Shown: positions 7,792 through 14,933 of the stretch, piece by piece | How the letters are laid out: each line of letters starts with the position of its first letter | How positions within the stretch are numbered: the stretch's first letter is position 1 | Assembly: GCA_045652445.1 (NCBI GenBank) | Contig: JAZRUJ010000040.1 | Span: forward strand, 1-20,469 | Source of the DNA: RGIG995 sp045652445 | GTDB lineage: Bacteria > Bacillota > Clostridia > Oscillospirales > UBA644 | Direction: 5' to 3' | Length of the DNA: 20,469 nucleotides | Made by a program: the position numbers and the translations under genes | Notes under the pieces: generated by a model | Database searches by the model: none | What the model saw: only the letters and a program-made list of their open reading frames with translations | Told to the model about the DNA's origin: nothing

Positions 7792-8973
7792 TTATTTGAC
7801 CTCTCTGCCGCCGTCGCAAGCAGAAGAGATATAAAACTCACCGTTAAAGCCGGTGCGTTCTTTGTAATTCTTGCTAACTTCTTCGATGAAATAATCCACC
7901 GCGTCATCGGCAACGATACTGACGGTACAACCGCCAAAACCGGCACCGGTCATACGAGATCCAATACAACCGTCAATTTTCAGGGATTCTTCTACCATAA
8001 CGTCCAAATTCAAACCGGTAACTTCGTACAGATCCCGCAAGGAAATGTGAGAAGCGGTCATCAAACGGCCGAAAGCGTGAAGATCACCGGCAGTGAGAGC
8101 TTCGATAGATTTAAGAACTCGGTCGCATTCGTAAACTACGTGTTCCGCACGGCGGCGTTCCACTTCGTTGGTGATCAGGTGCTTGGATTCTTCAAACTGT
8201 TCTACCGAAATAGCACGCAAACAGTCGGCTTCGGGATAGGCAATCTGCAACTGTTTCAACGCAGATTCGCATTCCGCACGGCGTTCGTTGTATTTGGAAT
8301 CGGCAAGACCACGTTTTTTCTTGGTATTACCAACGATAATCTTATATCCGTCCAAAACCAGGGGAACGTATTGGAAATCCAGAGTCTTGCAGTCCAGGAA
8401 AATCGCGTTGTCCTGTTTGCCCATGGCACTGGCGAACTGATCCATAATACCACAGTTTACCCCACAGTAAACAATTTCCGCTTCCTGAGACAGTTTTGCC
8501 ATTTCGATCATGTCCACAGGTTCGTCAATTCCCTTTGCTTCGTTGGAAAAAGTGGCGAGAGTCAGAGCCATAACCACTTCGATGGCGGCGGAAGAAGAAA
8601 GTCCGGCACCCAAAGGAACGGTATCGTGATAAAGAATATCACAGGAGCAAATTTCGTAACCGTGATTTTGCAACACGTACGCAACGCCTGCCTGATAGTT
8701 CCCCCATTTGAGATCTTTATAAGAATCCAACTGATTCAGATCCAATTCCACACGGTCGGGAAGGTCGGTGGCGGCAAGGCGGATTTTTCCGCTGTCGGTC
8801 TTACGGACAATAATATGAGAAGCGTGTTCCAAAGCGGCGGGAAAAACAAAACCGCCGTTATAGTCGGTATGTTCGCCGATCATATTGACCCGTCCGGGGG
8901 ATACGAACATCCGCACGTCGGAAGCGTCTCCGCCGTAGAGTTCGAGGAATTTCGAAAGCAATTCTTGATTCAC
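7792..8973 (-). CDS. galK: Galactokinase
   Basis: GalK phosphorylates alpha-D-galactose at C1 with ATP, the entry step of the Leloir pathway. The GHMP-kinase layout is clear: the galactokinase signature PGRVNMIGEHTDYNGG (residues 26-41), the ATP-binding PLGAGLSSSAAIEV motif, and the C-terminal GSRMTGAGFGGCTVSIV motif. I place the start at GTG 8973, giving 393 residues beginning NQELLSKFLELYGG. The in-frame TTG at 9006 lies at or before the predicted transcription start, so it cannot be used. AAAGGA lies about 13 bases upstream of the GTG, rather far. No other galactose gene (galT, galE) is nearby, and the gene stands alone behind its own promoter. Confidence 0.95.
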   Translation of the reverse strand: MNQELLSKFLELYGGDASDVRMFVSPGRVNMIGEHTDYNGGFVFPAALEHASHIIVRKTDSGKIRLAATDLPDRVELDLNQLDSYKDLKWGNYQAGVAYVLQNHGYEICSCDILYHDTVPLGAGLSSSAAIEVVMALTLATFSNEAKGIDEPVDMIEMAKLSQEAEIVYCGVNCGIMDQFASAMGKQDNAIFLDCKTLDFQYVPLVLDGYKIIVGNTKKKRGLADSKYNERRAECESALKQLQIAYPEADCLRAISVEQFEESKHLITNEVERRRAEHVVYECDRVLKSIEALTAGDLHAFGRLMTASHISLRDLYEVTGLNLDVMVEESLKIDGCIGSRMTGAGFGGCTVSIVADDAVDYFIEEVSKNYKERTGFNGEFYISSACDGGREVK

Positions 8974-9010
8974 GATACAATAACATCCTTTCTGAACTGT
9001 ATACAAATTT

Positions 9011-9039
9011 ATTATACACTATTCTCCATGGAATGTCAA
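9011..9039 (-). promoter_or_regulatory. Sigma-A promoter of galK
   Basis: On the minus strand TTGACA (9039-9034), a 17-nt spacer and TATAAT (9016-9011) form a perfect consensus. The start point should be near 9004, which rules out a galK start at 9006. A small inverted repeat (TATTTG-CAA-CAAATA, 9044-9058) lies just upstream of the -35 box. Confidence 0.92.
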
Positions 9040-9074
9040 GATTTATTTGCAACAAATATAGTAAATATCGGCAT

Positions 9075-9461
9075 TTAAAGGATATTTTCCCAGGAGGGAC
9101 GATGGGTTTCGGACAATTCTTTCAGCGTTTTGGAAAGGTCCGTTAACGCCTCCAAAGCAGGTGAAACGTCCCCCTCCTCCCCCAACTGTTTTGCCCGAGA
9201 AAAAGCCCGTTGAATTTCGTGAATTCGGGCGTCGTTGACAAAGATCCCCAAAAAAGGGCGGCGGCGATCAAATTCTTCCGATAAGGCATTGAGCCGTTCC
9301 AGTCCTTCTCCTTGCGTAGATTCCTCGGATAAAATTGCTTCCACTCGGTCGGCCTCTGCTGCCAAATCTTCGCAAATTCGACTCAACGATGCTTGTGCAG
9401 CAAAGACGAAAATCAACAAAACCACCGTTGCTGCCAACGTAATAAAAAAACGGCTGGTCAT
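9075..9461 (-). CDS. DUF4363-like membrane-anchored protein
   Basis: This 128-residue protein has one N-terminal membrane segment (about residues 5-25, FFITLAATVVLLIFVFAA) followed by a charged, probably all-helical domain (EDLAAEADRVEAILSEE; EALTDLSKTLKELSE) likely outside the membrane. Length, topology and position fit the DUF4363 family, whose function is unknown. Its ATG overlaps the stop of the DUF421 gene as ATGA (9458-9461), pointing to coupled translation and a joint role. CGGGAGA lies 7 bases upstream of the start. No terminator is clear after its stop before the galK promoter. Confidence 0.72.
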   Translation of the reverse strand: MTSRFFITLAATVVLLIFVFAAQASLSRICEDLAAEADRVEAILSEESTQGEGLERLNALSEEFDRRRPFLGIFVNDARIHEIQRAFSRAKQLGEEGDVSPALEALTDLSKTLKELSETHRPSWENIL

Positions 9462-10099
9462 GAAGCATTCTCCCGAGGAATTACCGTATATCGACCGGCA
9501 ATTTCATAGAGCAAAAAGACGTTTTTTGCTTCTTCAACCCCCTCTTTGTTTAAAATTGCCGCCAACGCACCGTCGTCGATTCCCCGGCGGTGCAAATTTT
9601 CTTTCACGGGAACGCCGTCGGAGATCAAAATCAACGGCAAAGTTTTTTGGGTTGCCCCTTTCTTGGGAATTACACTGATCTTACCGTCGGTTTCCAAGAC
9701 ACAATATTTTACGTCTTCCACCGCCATCAACCCGTTTTGCCGCAATTCTTCCATCAGTTCTCCCACCGTCATTTGAGATTTTTTCATTTCTCGCTGATTA
9801 ATTTTTCCGTCGTCAATCAACACCGAATACCGTCCCCCCATAATCCGGCCGAATAAAGGAATTTTTAAGGTCAAAAAAGAGAAACAAATTTCCAAAATTA
9901 CCAGCGTAATCATGGGAATAATACTGTACACCATGGGCATTTCCAAATCCTGCATACAAAGGGTTGCCAGGTCGGAAATCAACAGGGTAATCACCAGTTC
10001 TGCCGGTTCCAGCTCACCAATTTGACGCTTTCCCATACACCGAAGAGCCGCAATGGTCAAAACGTATAAAATTGCCGTGCGAATCATTGCAATTACCAT
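9458..10099 (-). CDS. DUF421 (YetF-like) membrane protein
   Basis: This 213-residue protein has three N-terminal membrane helices, with the family segment RCMGKRQIGELEPAELVITLLISDLA between the first and second, then a soluble DUF421 domain (YSVLIDDGKINQREMKKSQMT, MEELRQNGL, VKYCVLETDGKISVIPK). The start is ATG 10099, with AGGTG 5 bases upstream. An in-frame ATG at 10174 lies inside the ackA terminator hairpin and is rejected. YetF-type proteins are of unclear biochemical role; a DUF421-containing 2Duf protein encoded with spoVA2mob raises spore resistance in Bacillus. The pair with DUF4363 forms a small unit. No promoter is visible in the 42 bases between the ackA terminator and the start. 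Confidence 0.87.
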   Translation of the reverse strand: MVIAMIRTAILYVLTIAALRCMGKRQIGELEPAELVITLLISDLATLCMQDLEMPMVYSIIPMITLVILEICFSFLTLKIPLFGRIMGGRYSVLIDDGKINQREMKKSQMTVGELMEELRQNGLMAVEDVKYCVLETDGKISVIPKKGATQKTLPLILISDGVPVKENLHRRGIDDGALAAILNKEGVEEAKNVFLLYEIAGRYTVIPRENAS

Positions 10100-10141
10100 A
10101 AAAACACCTGCCTTCTTTCGTTTTTTAGTGTTTGCCTCAAG

Positions 10142-10175
10142 AAAAAAAATATGCACCTCAAAATCGAGGTGCATA
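10142..10175 (-). terminator. Intrinsic terminator after ackA
   Basis: On the minus strand ATGCACCTC (10174-10166) and GAGGTGCAT (10159-10151) form a 9 bp stem with a 6-nt loop GATTTT, followed by A and eight T residues (complement of 10142-10150). It sits about 18 bases after the ackA stop. Confidence 0.94.
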
Positions 10176-10192
10176 CTTATTTTTGTAGTTCA

Positions 10193-11425
10193 TTACCGGG
10201 TTGCAACGGTCAAGGTTTCTTTCGCAATCATCAATTCTTCGTTGGTGGGAATGACAAGAACCTTAATCTTGGAATTTTTACCGGTGATATCGATGGTGCC
10301 GCGGGTATTGTTGGCATCTTCGTCAATTTCGATGCCGAGGGGTTCCAACAGACCTTTGCAGACGTTTTTACGAGTTAAAGGACCGTTTTCCCCGATACCG
10401 GCGGTAAATACGATACAGTCAACACCGCCGAGAATAGCGATGTAGCCAGCCATAATCTGCTTACACTGATAGCCAAACATTTCCAAAGCCAAGGCACAAC
10501 TTTCGTCGCCGGCTTCTGCCCGGGTCTGCAGATCGCGGAAATCGCTGTATCCACCGGAAACGGCAAATACACCGGATTTTTTATTCATAATATTGTTCAG
10601 TTCCGTACCGTTCATATGACGCATTTCACCGGTCTTTTCGTCCTTGACCAGTTCGTTATCCAAAAGAAGGGGAACGATGGCGGGGTCGATAGAACCGCAA
10701 CGAGTTCCCATCAAAGGACCGGCAAGAGGAGTCAAGCCCATGGAAGTATCCACACAACGACCTTTATCCACAGCGGTAATGGAAGAACCATTCCCCAGGT
10801 GCAGGGTGACCATCTTCAGTTCTTCAGGCTTTTTCCCCAGATATTCTGCGGTTTTTTGAGATACGTACTTGTGAGAAGTCCCGTGAGCACCGTAACGCTT
10901 GATGCTGTATTTTTCACAGAGATCCCGAGGCAGAGCGTAAGTTTTTGCAACGTCGGGCATGGTGGAATGGAACGCGGTATCAAACACGGCAACGTGGGGA
11001 ATGTTGGGCATCGCCTCACGGCAAGCACGAATACCGGCAGCGTTAGGCATGGCGTGGAGAGGTGCCAAAGTACGACAAGCTTCAATCTTTTCGATAACAT
11101 CTTCGCTATCCACTAAGGTAGCTTCCATAAAGTAATTCCCGCCGTGAACAATACGGTGACCGGCGGCTCCGATTTCGGAAATATCGGAAATAACACCGAT
11201 ATCAGGATCTACCAAAGTTTCCAAAACCTTATTGGCGGCAACGGTATGATTGGGGAATGCAACACCTTCTTCGATGGAAATATCTTTTCCGGGTGCTTTA
11301 TAGGAAAATACTCCATCGATGCCGATTCGGTCGCAGTTTCCTTTTGCGATAACTTCTTCGTTTTCCATATCAAACAACTGATATTTCAAAGAAGAACTCC
11401 CTGCGTTGATGACTAAAATCTTCAT
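10193..11425 (-). CDS. ackA: Acetate kinase
   Basis: AckA interconverts acetyl phosphate plus ADP and acetate plus ATP, the ATP-yielding step of acetate fermentation. The 410-residue protein has signature 1 LVINAGSSSLKY (N7, S10, S12) and signature 2 RYGAHGTSHKYV. The other residues known from the Methanosarcina enzyme are present: R91, H124, D149, H181, N212, R242, and the late GIGENG and TNEE segments. One oddity: the usual PLHNPAN stretch reads PLHAMPN, so the Asn after the conserved His is Ala. The start ATG 11425 has GAGAGGCG upstream. The promoter is at 11491-11519, facing that of tmcAL. The usual partner pta is not in the window. Confidence 0.97.
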   Translation of the reverse strand: MKILVINAGSSSLKYQLFDMENEEVIAKGNCDRIGIDGVFSYKAPGKDISIEEGVAFPNHTVAANKVLETLVDPDIGVISDISEIGAAGHRIVHGGNYFMEATLVDSEDVIEKIEACRTLAPLHAMPNAAGIRACREAMPNIPHVAVFDTAFHSTMPDVAKTYALPRDLCEKYSIKRYGAHGTSHKYVSQKTAEYLGKKPEELKMVTLHLGNGSSITAVDKGRCVDTSMGLTPLAGPLMGTRCGSIDPAIVPLLLDNELVKDEKTGEMRHMNGTELNNIMNKKSGVFAVSGGYSDFRDLQTRAEAGDESCALALEMFGYQCKQIMAGYIAILGGVDCIVFTAGIGENGPLTRKNVCKGLLEPLGIEIDEDANNTRGTIDITGKNSKIKVLVIPTNEELMIAKETLTVATR

Positions 11426-11446
11426 AATTTTACGCCTCTCTATATC

Positions 11447-11475
11447 TTGATTTTTTTCTCACTTTGTAGTATAAT
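11447..11475 (+). promoter_or_regulatory. Sigma-A promoter of tmcAL
   Basis: TTGATT (11447-11452), a 17-nt spacer and TATAAT (11470-11475) put the start near 11482. That gives a leader of about 88 nt before the GTG at 11570. The box lies inside the ackA leader, face to face with the ackA promoter. Confidence 0.82.
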
Positions 11476-11490
11476 GTTCATACAGATTAC

Positions 11491-11519
11491 ATTATAGTCC
11501 TTTTGAAAGAAAAATGCAA
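11491..11519 (-). promoter_or_regulatory. Sigma-A promoter of ackA
   Basis: On the minus strand TTGCAT (11519-11514), a 17-nt spacer and TATAAT (11496-11491) put the start near 11484, about 59 nt before the ackA ATG. It converges on the tmcAL promoter, with nearly coincident start points. Confidence 0.83.
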
Positions 11520-11569
11520 GCGATTTTACATTTTTTTACCTTTTTGAGGACAAAAAAAGGAGATCTACC

Positions 11570-12709
11570 GTGAAAATAGCGGGAATTGTGGCAGAATACA
11601 ACCCCTTTCATAAGGGACATCAATATCAAATAAACCTGCTCCGAGACATGGGATACGAAGGAATCGTGGCAGTAATGAGCGGAAGTTTCGTACAACGTGC
11701 CGACACCGCTCTGACCGACAAATACCGCCGAGCGGAGTGTGCCGTTTTGGGCGGAGTCGACCTGGTCATTGAGTTACCTCTCCCCTATGCCGTTGCCTCG
11801 GCGGAAGATTTTGGGAGGGGCGGAATTTCCGTTCTTTCCGCAACGGGAGTTGTCAACACGGTTTGTTGCGGTTGTGAAAGCGGAGATGAGAAAAACCGCC
11901 GTCAGTACGACGCATTGTGTCAGGCGGAAAAAACCGGCAAGATCAAAGAAAAAATGCAATCCGGGCTTAGTTATCCAGCCGCCTGCAAAGAAGCGGTTTT
12001 GGAGATGGGAGAGCTGTGGAGCGATCAAGCAAACGACGTTCTTGCCCTGGCATACCGGAAAGCAATTGACCAAATCAATTCCCAATTAAAATTAATTGCC
12101 ATTGACCGCAAGGGAAGTTTTTACGGAGACGGAACGGAAGGCTTTGAAAGTGCAAATTCCATTCGTCGCCGCCTCTTTGCGGGAGAAGAAATTTTTGACT
12201 CGATCCCCGAGAAAACGGCAGAAATGATAAAAACCGCACCCTTGTCCCGTTTGGAACGGCTGGAACGAGGAATTCTTGCCTATTATCGAACCGCAGATCC
12301 GGAATCTTTGGAATGCTACTACGGAATGAGAGAAGGATTACCCCAACGCATCTGCAACGGGGCAGATTCTTCTCTGGAAGAATTATACGATCGGGTCAAG
12401 ACCAAGCGTTTTCCCCATTCCGCCGTCCGGAGAGCCGTTTTGTGCGGGTACCTGAAACTGCCTAAAGTTCTGCCGGAAATCTCCTATCTCCGGGTGTTGG
12501 CATTCAACGAAAAAGGGCAGGAAATTCTGAAAACAATGAAAAAAACCGCAACACTTCCCATACTTTCTTCGTTAACCCACGAGCAAAAAAACGACCCCCT
12601 TGCCCAGATGCAATTACAGGGCGACGAAATTTTTGCCCTCACCTTACCCCAGCCGGAAACCCGATACCGCGATCGCACCGAATCTGCCCGCAAAATATGT
12701 CAAAAATGA
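11570..12709 (+). CDS. tmcAL: tRNA(Met) cytidine acetate ligase TmcAL (YlbM family)
   Basis: TmcAL activates acetate with ATP as acetyl-AMP and acetylates the wobble cytidine C34 of elongator tRNA-Met, which sharpens AUA/AUG discrimination. The 379-residue protein has the nucleotidyltransferase HxGH motif in YNPFHKGHQYQ (H14, H17), the conserved MSGSFVQRAD segment (usually QRG), DLVIELPLPYAV, and the SANSIRRRLF motif. The start is GTG at 11570, with AAAGGAG at 11556-11562. It is divergent from ackA, whose product acetate is its substrate. It runs without a clear terminator toward the pyrH promoter. It is somewhat shorter at the C-terminus than the approximately 400 residues common in the family. 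Confidence 0.93.
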   Translation: MKIAGIVAEYNPFHKGHQYQINLLRDMGYEGIVAVMSGSFVQRADTALTDKYRRAECAVLGGVDLVIELPLPYAVASAEDFGRGGISVLSATGVVNTVCCGCESGDEKNRRQYDALCQAEKTGKIKEKMQSGLSYPAACKEAVLEMGELWSDQANDVLALAYRKAIDQINSQLKLIAIDRKGSFYGDGTEGFESANSIRRRLFAGEEIFDSIPEKTAEMIKTAPLSRLERLERGILAYYRTADPESLECYYGMREGLPQRICNGADSSLEELYDRVKTKRFPHSAVRRAVLCGYLKLPKVLPEISYLRVLAFNEKGQEILKTMKKTATLPILSSLTHEQKNDPLAQMQLQGDEIFALTLPQPETRYRDRTESARKICQK

Positions 12710-12737
12710 AAAAATTTTATTATTTCGTCTCAAACCC

Positions 12738-12766
12738 TTTACAAAAGACGTATTTTGTAGTAAAAT
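12738..12766 (+). promoter_or_regulatory. Sigma-A promoter of the pyrH-frr-uppS-cdsA-dxr-rseP-ispG operon
   Basis: TTTACA (12738-12743), a 17-nt spacer and TAAAAT (12761-12766) put the start near 12773, about 31 bases before the pyrH ATG. A second TATAAT-like box at 12783-12788 has no matching -35 and lies too close to the ribosome binding site. Confidence 0.78.
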
Positions 12767-12803
12767 TATAAAAGATATAGAATATAATTATCCGGAGGAT
12801 CGT

Positions 12804-13511
12804 ATGGAAACGAAATACAAAAGAGCGTTAGTCAAACTCAGCGGAGAAGCCCTGTCCGGCTCTTTGGGTCACGGCATTGATTTTGAAACCGCCACCCAAG
12901 TTTGCCGCAACATCGTAAAATGTCTGGACTGCGGAGCCCAGATTGCCATTGTTTGCGGTGCCGGAAACTTCTGGCGGGGACGTCAAGGATCCGATATGGA
13001 TCCGGTGAAAGCCGACCAGATGGGAATGCTTGCCACCAACATGAACGCCATTGCTCTGTCCGAACTGTTCCGTTCCGTGGGTGCAGAGGCAAAAGTTCTT
13101 TCCGCCGTTGCTATGCCTCAAGTATGCGAAACCTACACCAAAGATTTGGCAGACAAATATCTTAACGAAGGAAAAATCGTTATCTTCGGCGGCGGCACCG
13201 GTTGTCCTTTCTTTACCACCGACACTGCAGCTGCCTTGCGTGCCATTGAAATCGGAGCAGACATTGCCCTGATGGCAAAAGCCGTGGACGGAGTATACGA
13301 CAAAGACCCCCGCACCAATCCCGACGCGAAAAAATTCGATTCCATCACCTACTCGGAAATTTTGGATAAAAAATTGGGCGTAATCGACCTTACCGCCGCT
13401 TCTCTGTGCATGGAAAAGAAGATGCCGGTACTGTTGTTCCAGCTGGGACAGGGCGAAAGCATTGCCGAAGCCCTCTGTGGAAACAACGTTGGCACAGTCA
13501 TCAACGTATAA
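12804..13511 (+). CDS. pyrH: UMP kinase
   Basis: PyrH phosphorylates UMP to UDP in pyrimidine synthesis; the bacterial enzyme is an amino-acid-kinase-fold hexamer. The 235-residue protein shows KRALVKLSGEAL (residues 6-17), CGAGNFWRGR (51-60, usually GGGN), DQMGMLATNMNAIAL, GGGTGCPFFTTDTAAALRA and AKAVDGVYDKDPR. The start is ATG 12804, with CGGAGG ending 5 bases upstream; an open frame extending 204 bases further upstream overlaps tmcAL and lacks family similarity. It is the first gene of the housekeeping operon. In many Firmicutes rpsB-tsf precede it; here it has its own promoter and tmcAL lies upstream. Confidence 0.96.
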   Translation: METKYKRALVKLSGEALSGSLGHGIDFETATQVCRNIVKCLDCGAQIAIVCGAGNFWRGRQGSDMDPVKADQMGMLATNMNAIALSELFRSVGAEAKVLSAVAMPQVCETYTKDLADKYLNEGKIVIFGGGTGCPFFTTDTAAALRAIEIGADIALMAKAVDGVYDKDPRTNPDAKKFDSITYSEILDKKLGVIDLTAASLCMEKKMPVLLFQLGQGESIAEALCGNNVGTVINV

Positions 13512-13556
13512 ACCCCACTTTAATACGAAATAATTATCATTACGGAGGATTCACCT

Positions 13557-14111
13557 ATGAAACCCGAATACAAAGAAACTAACGACAGAATGGAAAAAAC
13601 CCGTCAAGCTCTGCAAAACGAATTTGCATCCATCCGTGCTTCCGCCGCCAACGTTGCGGTTCTGGACAAAATCAGCGTGGACTACTGGGGCGTAAAAACT
13701 CCCATTCAGCAGGTTGCCACCGTATCCGTACAGGAAGGGAAAACCCTGTTGATTCAGCCCTACGACGCGTCTCTTTTAAAGACCATCGAAAAGGCGATTC
13801 AAGTTTCCGATATCGGAATCAATCCCCAGAACGACGGTCGCGTGATTCGTCTTGCATTCCCCCCTCTGACCGAAGAACGCCGTAAGAACATCGTTAAGGA
13901 TTTGGGCAAAATGTCCGAAGAATCCAAAACCGCGATCCGAAACATCCGCAGAGACGCTTTGGAAGGATTCAAGGCTCTGAAGAAGAAGAGCGAAATTACC
14001 GAAGACGACCTGAAGAATGCAGAAAAAGAAATTCAGAATTTGACTGACAAATACTGCAAAGATATTGACGCTATGCGTGCCGCAAAGGAAAAGGAAATCC
14101 TTTCGGTCTGA
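13557..14111 (+). CDS. frr: Ribosome recycling factor
   Basis: RRF, with EF-G, splits the post-termination ribosome. The 184-residue protein matches the usual 185 residues and shows family segments in order: MEKTRQALQNEFASIRASAAN in the first helix region, DYWGVKTPIQQVATVSVQEGKTLLIQPYD in the small domain, INPQNDGRVIRLAFPPLTEERRK, and a coiled C-terminal helix DLKNAEKEIQNLTDKYCKDID. The ATG has GGAGG just upstream. It lies 45 bases after pyrH, the standard neighbour. A 91-base gap with a long hairpin separates it from uppS. Confidence 0.97.
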   Translation: MKPEYKETNDRMEKTRQALQNEFASIRASAANVAVLDKISVDYWGVKTPIQQVATVSVQEGKTLLIQPYDASLLKTIEKAIQVSDIGINPQNDGRVIRLAFPPLTEERRKNIVKDLGKMSEESKTAIRNIRRDALEGFKALKKKSEITEDDLKNAEKEIQNLTDKYCKDIDAMRAAKEKEILSV

Positions 14112-14130
14112 TTTTGGAACCAATGTAATT

Positions 14131-14163
14131 AACCGTTGCCGCGGACTTTCTGCGGCAACGGTT
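14131..14163 (+). other. Strong hairpin between frr and uppS
   Basis: AACCGTTGCCGC (14131-14142) and GCGGCAACGGTT (14152-14163) form a perfect 12 bp stem around a 9-nt loop. It lacks the T run of an intrinsic terminator; CCGATTATAATG follows. A TATAAT at 14169-14174 sits just behind it, with only a poor -35. It may be a processing or stability element, a weak terminator, or an operator over an internal promoter. The structure is seen directly; its role is open. Confidence 0.6.
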
Positions 14164-14202
14164 CCGATTATAATGAAAAAATAATTTCGGGAGTATACCG
14201 TT

Positions 14203-14916
14203 TTGAATCAGAACCATCTGCCGGTGCATATCGGCTTTATCATGGACGGAAACCGCCGTTGGGCAAAAGAACAAGGATTGACTACCCCCCAGGGACATAA
14301 GGCAGGAGCCGATGCGTTGGAACGCATTGTGGAAGCCTGTTTTGAACGGAAAATCCGTCATATTACCTTTTACGCCTTTTCCACTGAAAACTGGAATCGC
14401 CCCGCCCCGGAAGTGGCAGCGTTGATGACCCTGTTTTCAAAATATTTGGATTCCCTTTTGGATCGGTGGGAAAACAGCGATAAAGCAGTCTACCACCATA
14501 CCCGGATCTGCTTTGTGGGAGATCTGTCGGGGTTTGACCGAAAATTCCGGGAACGGGTGGAAAAGATTGAAAATCTTTCCAAAACCAAAGAAATCCAAAT
14601 GACGATGAATATTGCCATCAATTACGGAGGCAGAGCCGATATTCTACAGGCGGTCAACCGGGCAATTCAAGAAGGAAAAACCCAACTGACCGAGCAGGAT
14701 ATTAATGAACGGCTTTATACCGCCGGGCAACCGGATCCGGATTTAATCGTCCGTACCGGAGGCGAAATGCGGCTGTCCAATTTCCTTTTGTGGCAATCCT
14801 CTTATGCTGAATATTATTCCGACCCCTGTTTCTGGCCGGATTTTGACGATAAACATTTAGACGCCGCCCTAGACGCTTATGTAAAGCGAGTCCGGAAATT
14901 CGGCGGAAATCAATAA
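14203..14916 (+). CDS. uppS: Isoprenyl transferase (undecaprenyl diphosphate synthase)
   Basis: UppS adds isopentenyl units in cis to farnesyl diphosphate to make the C55 carrier used for peptidoglycan precursors. The 237-residue protein has the catalytic FIMDGNRRWAKEQGL motif (D15), FYAFSTENWNRP, INYGGRADI and the RTGGEMRLSNFLLWQSSYAE region. The start is TTG 14203, with CGGGAG 9 bases upstream; the family N-terminus (HLPVHIGFIMDGN) follows at once. Downstream genes dxr and ispG make its isoprenoid precursors. It is followed by cdsA after 17 bases. Confidence 0.95.
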   Translation: MNQNHLPVHIGFIMDGNRRWAKEQGLTTPQGHKAGADALERIVEACFERKIRHITFYAFSTENWNRPAPEVAALMTLFSKYLDSLLDRWENSDKAVYHHTRICFVGDLSGFDRKFRERVEKIENLSKTKEIQMTMNIAINYGGRADILQAVNRAIQEGKTQLTEQDINERLYTAGQPDPDLIVRTGGEMRLSNFLLWQSSYAEYYSDPCFWPDFDDKHLDAALDAYVKRVRKFGGNQ

Positions 14917-14933
14917 TCGGAGAGGTTACTGTT

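Noticed and set aside
7783..9078. 431-codon open frame on the plus strand across galK
   Set aside because: It is an antisense shadow of galK with a Phe/Gln/Gly-rich, featureless translation that also crosses the galK promoter.
10100..10174. In-frame upstream extension of the DUF421 protein
   Set aside because: Its ATG is part of the ackA terminator hairpin, and the added residues are not family-like.
12600..12803. In-frame upstream extension of pyrH
   Set aside because: It overlaps tmcAL, lies before the predicted promoter start and lacks similarity to UMP kinase. The CGGAGG site marks ATG 12804.
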